Assembly (NCBI GenBank): GCA_003482455.1
Contig: DMYW01000069.1
Coordinates: forward strand, 15,191 to 79,190
Origin: Rheinheimera sp.
GTDB taxonomy: Bacteria; Pseudomonadota; Gammaproteobacteria; Enterobacterales; Alteromonadaceae
Direction: 5' to 3'
DNA length: 64,000 nucleotides
The notes under the pieces are model-generated. The model did not search any database, was not told the DNA's origin, and worked only from the letters and a program-made list of their open reading frames with translations. Made by a program: the position numbers and the translations under genes. Positions 63,958-64,000 of the stretch are shown here, piece by piece. How positions within the stretch are numbered: the stretch's first letter is position 1; the number at the start of each line of letters is the position of its first letter.

Positions 63958-64000
63958 CACCAAAGAAAAGGCGACCCCGGGATCGCTCGAAATCCCTGCC

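Overview
The window reads as chromosomal DNA of an aerobic to facultatively anaerobic gammaproteobacterium. The gene content (a MipA/OmpV-DUF3019-two-component cluster, a GlyGly-CTERM subtilase, a chloride-dependent-type alpha-amylase with a C-terminal extension, cydABX next to cydDC, an FNR-type promoter and a MetJ-like box) is most like the Rheinheimera/Alishewanella/Shewanella side of the Alteromonadales/Chromatiales. That placement is inferred from family content, not measured. No transposase, integrase, phage gene, tRNA, rRNA or CRISPR array was seen.

Layout. 1-1074 holds the 5' end of a Rieske-like membrane protein that runs off the left edge, a His-rich lipoprotein and a small membrane protein. 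1329-6097 holds GrpB-like, Hpt-REC-REC-GGDEF, thioesterase, SDR and MBL-fold genes. 6184-9227 is a copper-linked RiPP (bufferin/HvfA-type metallophore) cluster: divergent DoxX-like hvfX, the precursor hvfA with five EGKCG repeats, an intrinsic terminator acting as attenuator, then overlapping hvfB (DUF692/MNIO) and hvfC (DUF2063). 9441-14541 holds a large secreted lipoprotein with a glycosidase-like domain, a coiled-coil membrane protein and an S1/P1 nuclease. 14700-18809 is a trkH-kdpD-kdpE operon whose KdpD lacks its N-terminal sensor domain. 18953-24106 is a 5-kb subtilase. 24849-27996 is a mipA-DUF3019-regulator-kinase operon, followed by a convergent AraC regulator and a gene-free divergent control region.

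29579-36177 is one cydA-cydB-cydX-cydD-cydC-DUF2892 operon for cytochrome bd and its ABC assembly factor. Its intergenic region with a divergent TPR gene carries two perfect FNR boxes. 37493-44261 holds a Tat-exported dienelactone hydrolase-like protein, a sulfate-binding protein with a MetJ-type operator, OsmC, a SugE/Gdx transporter, alpha-amylase and a rhodanese. 44262-52295 holds htpX and two tandem copies of a lipoprotein + S9 peptidase/Sel1 module, both peptidases being exactly 955 residues. 52527-60982 holds an OmpA-family protein with a tandem DUF4892-like repeat, a C-terminal remnant of an alpha-2-macroglobulin-like gene, a DUF2306 membrane protein and the intact alpha-2-macroglobulin-like gene. 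61259-63445 is katG, followed by an intergenic tail with three ~79-bp tandem repeats.

The best candidates for under-described biology are the duplicated lipoprotein/S9-Sel1 module, the HvfA cluster with its built-in attenuator, the TGTACA-N4-TGTACA motif around the MipA/DUF3019/AraC locus together with a gene-free divergent promoter bounded by terminators, and the alpha-2-macroglobulin remnant next to the intact gene.
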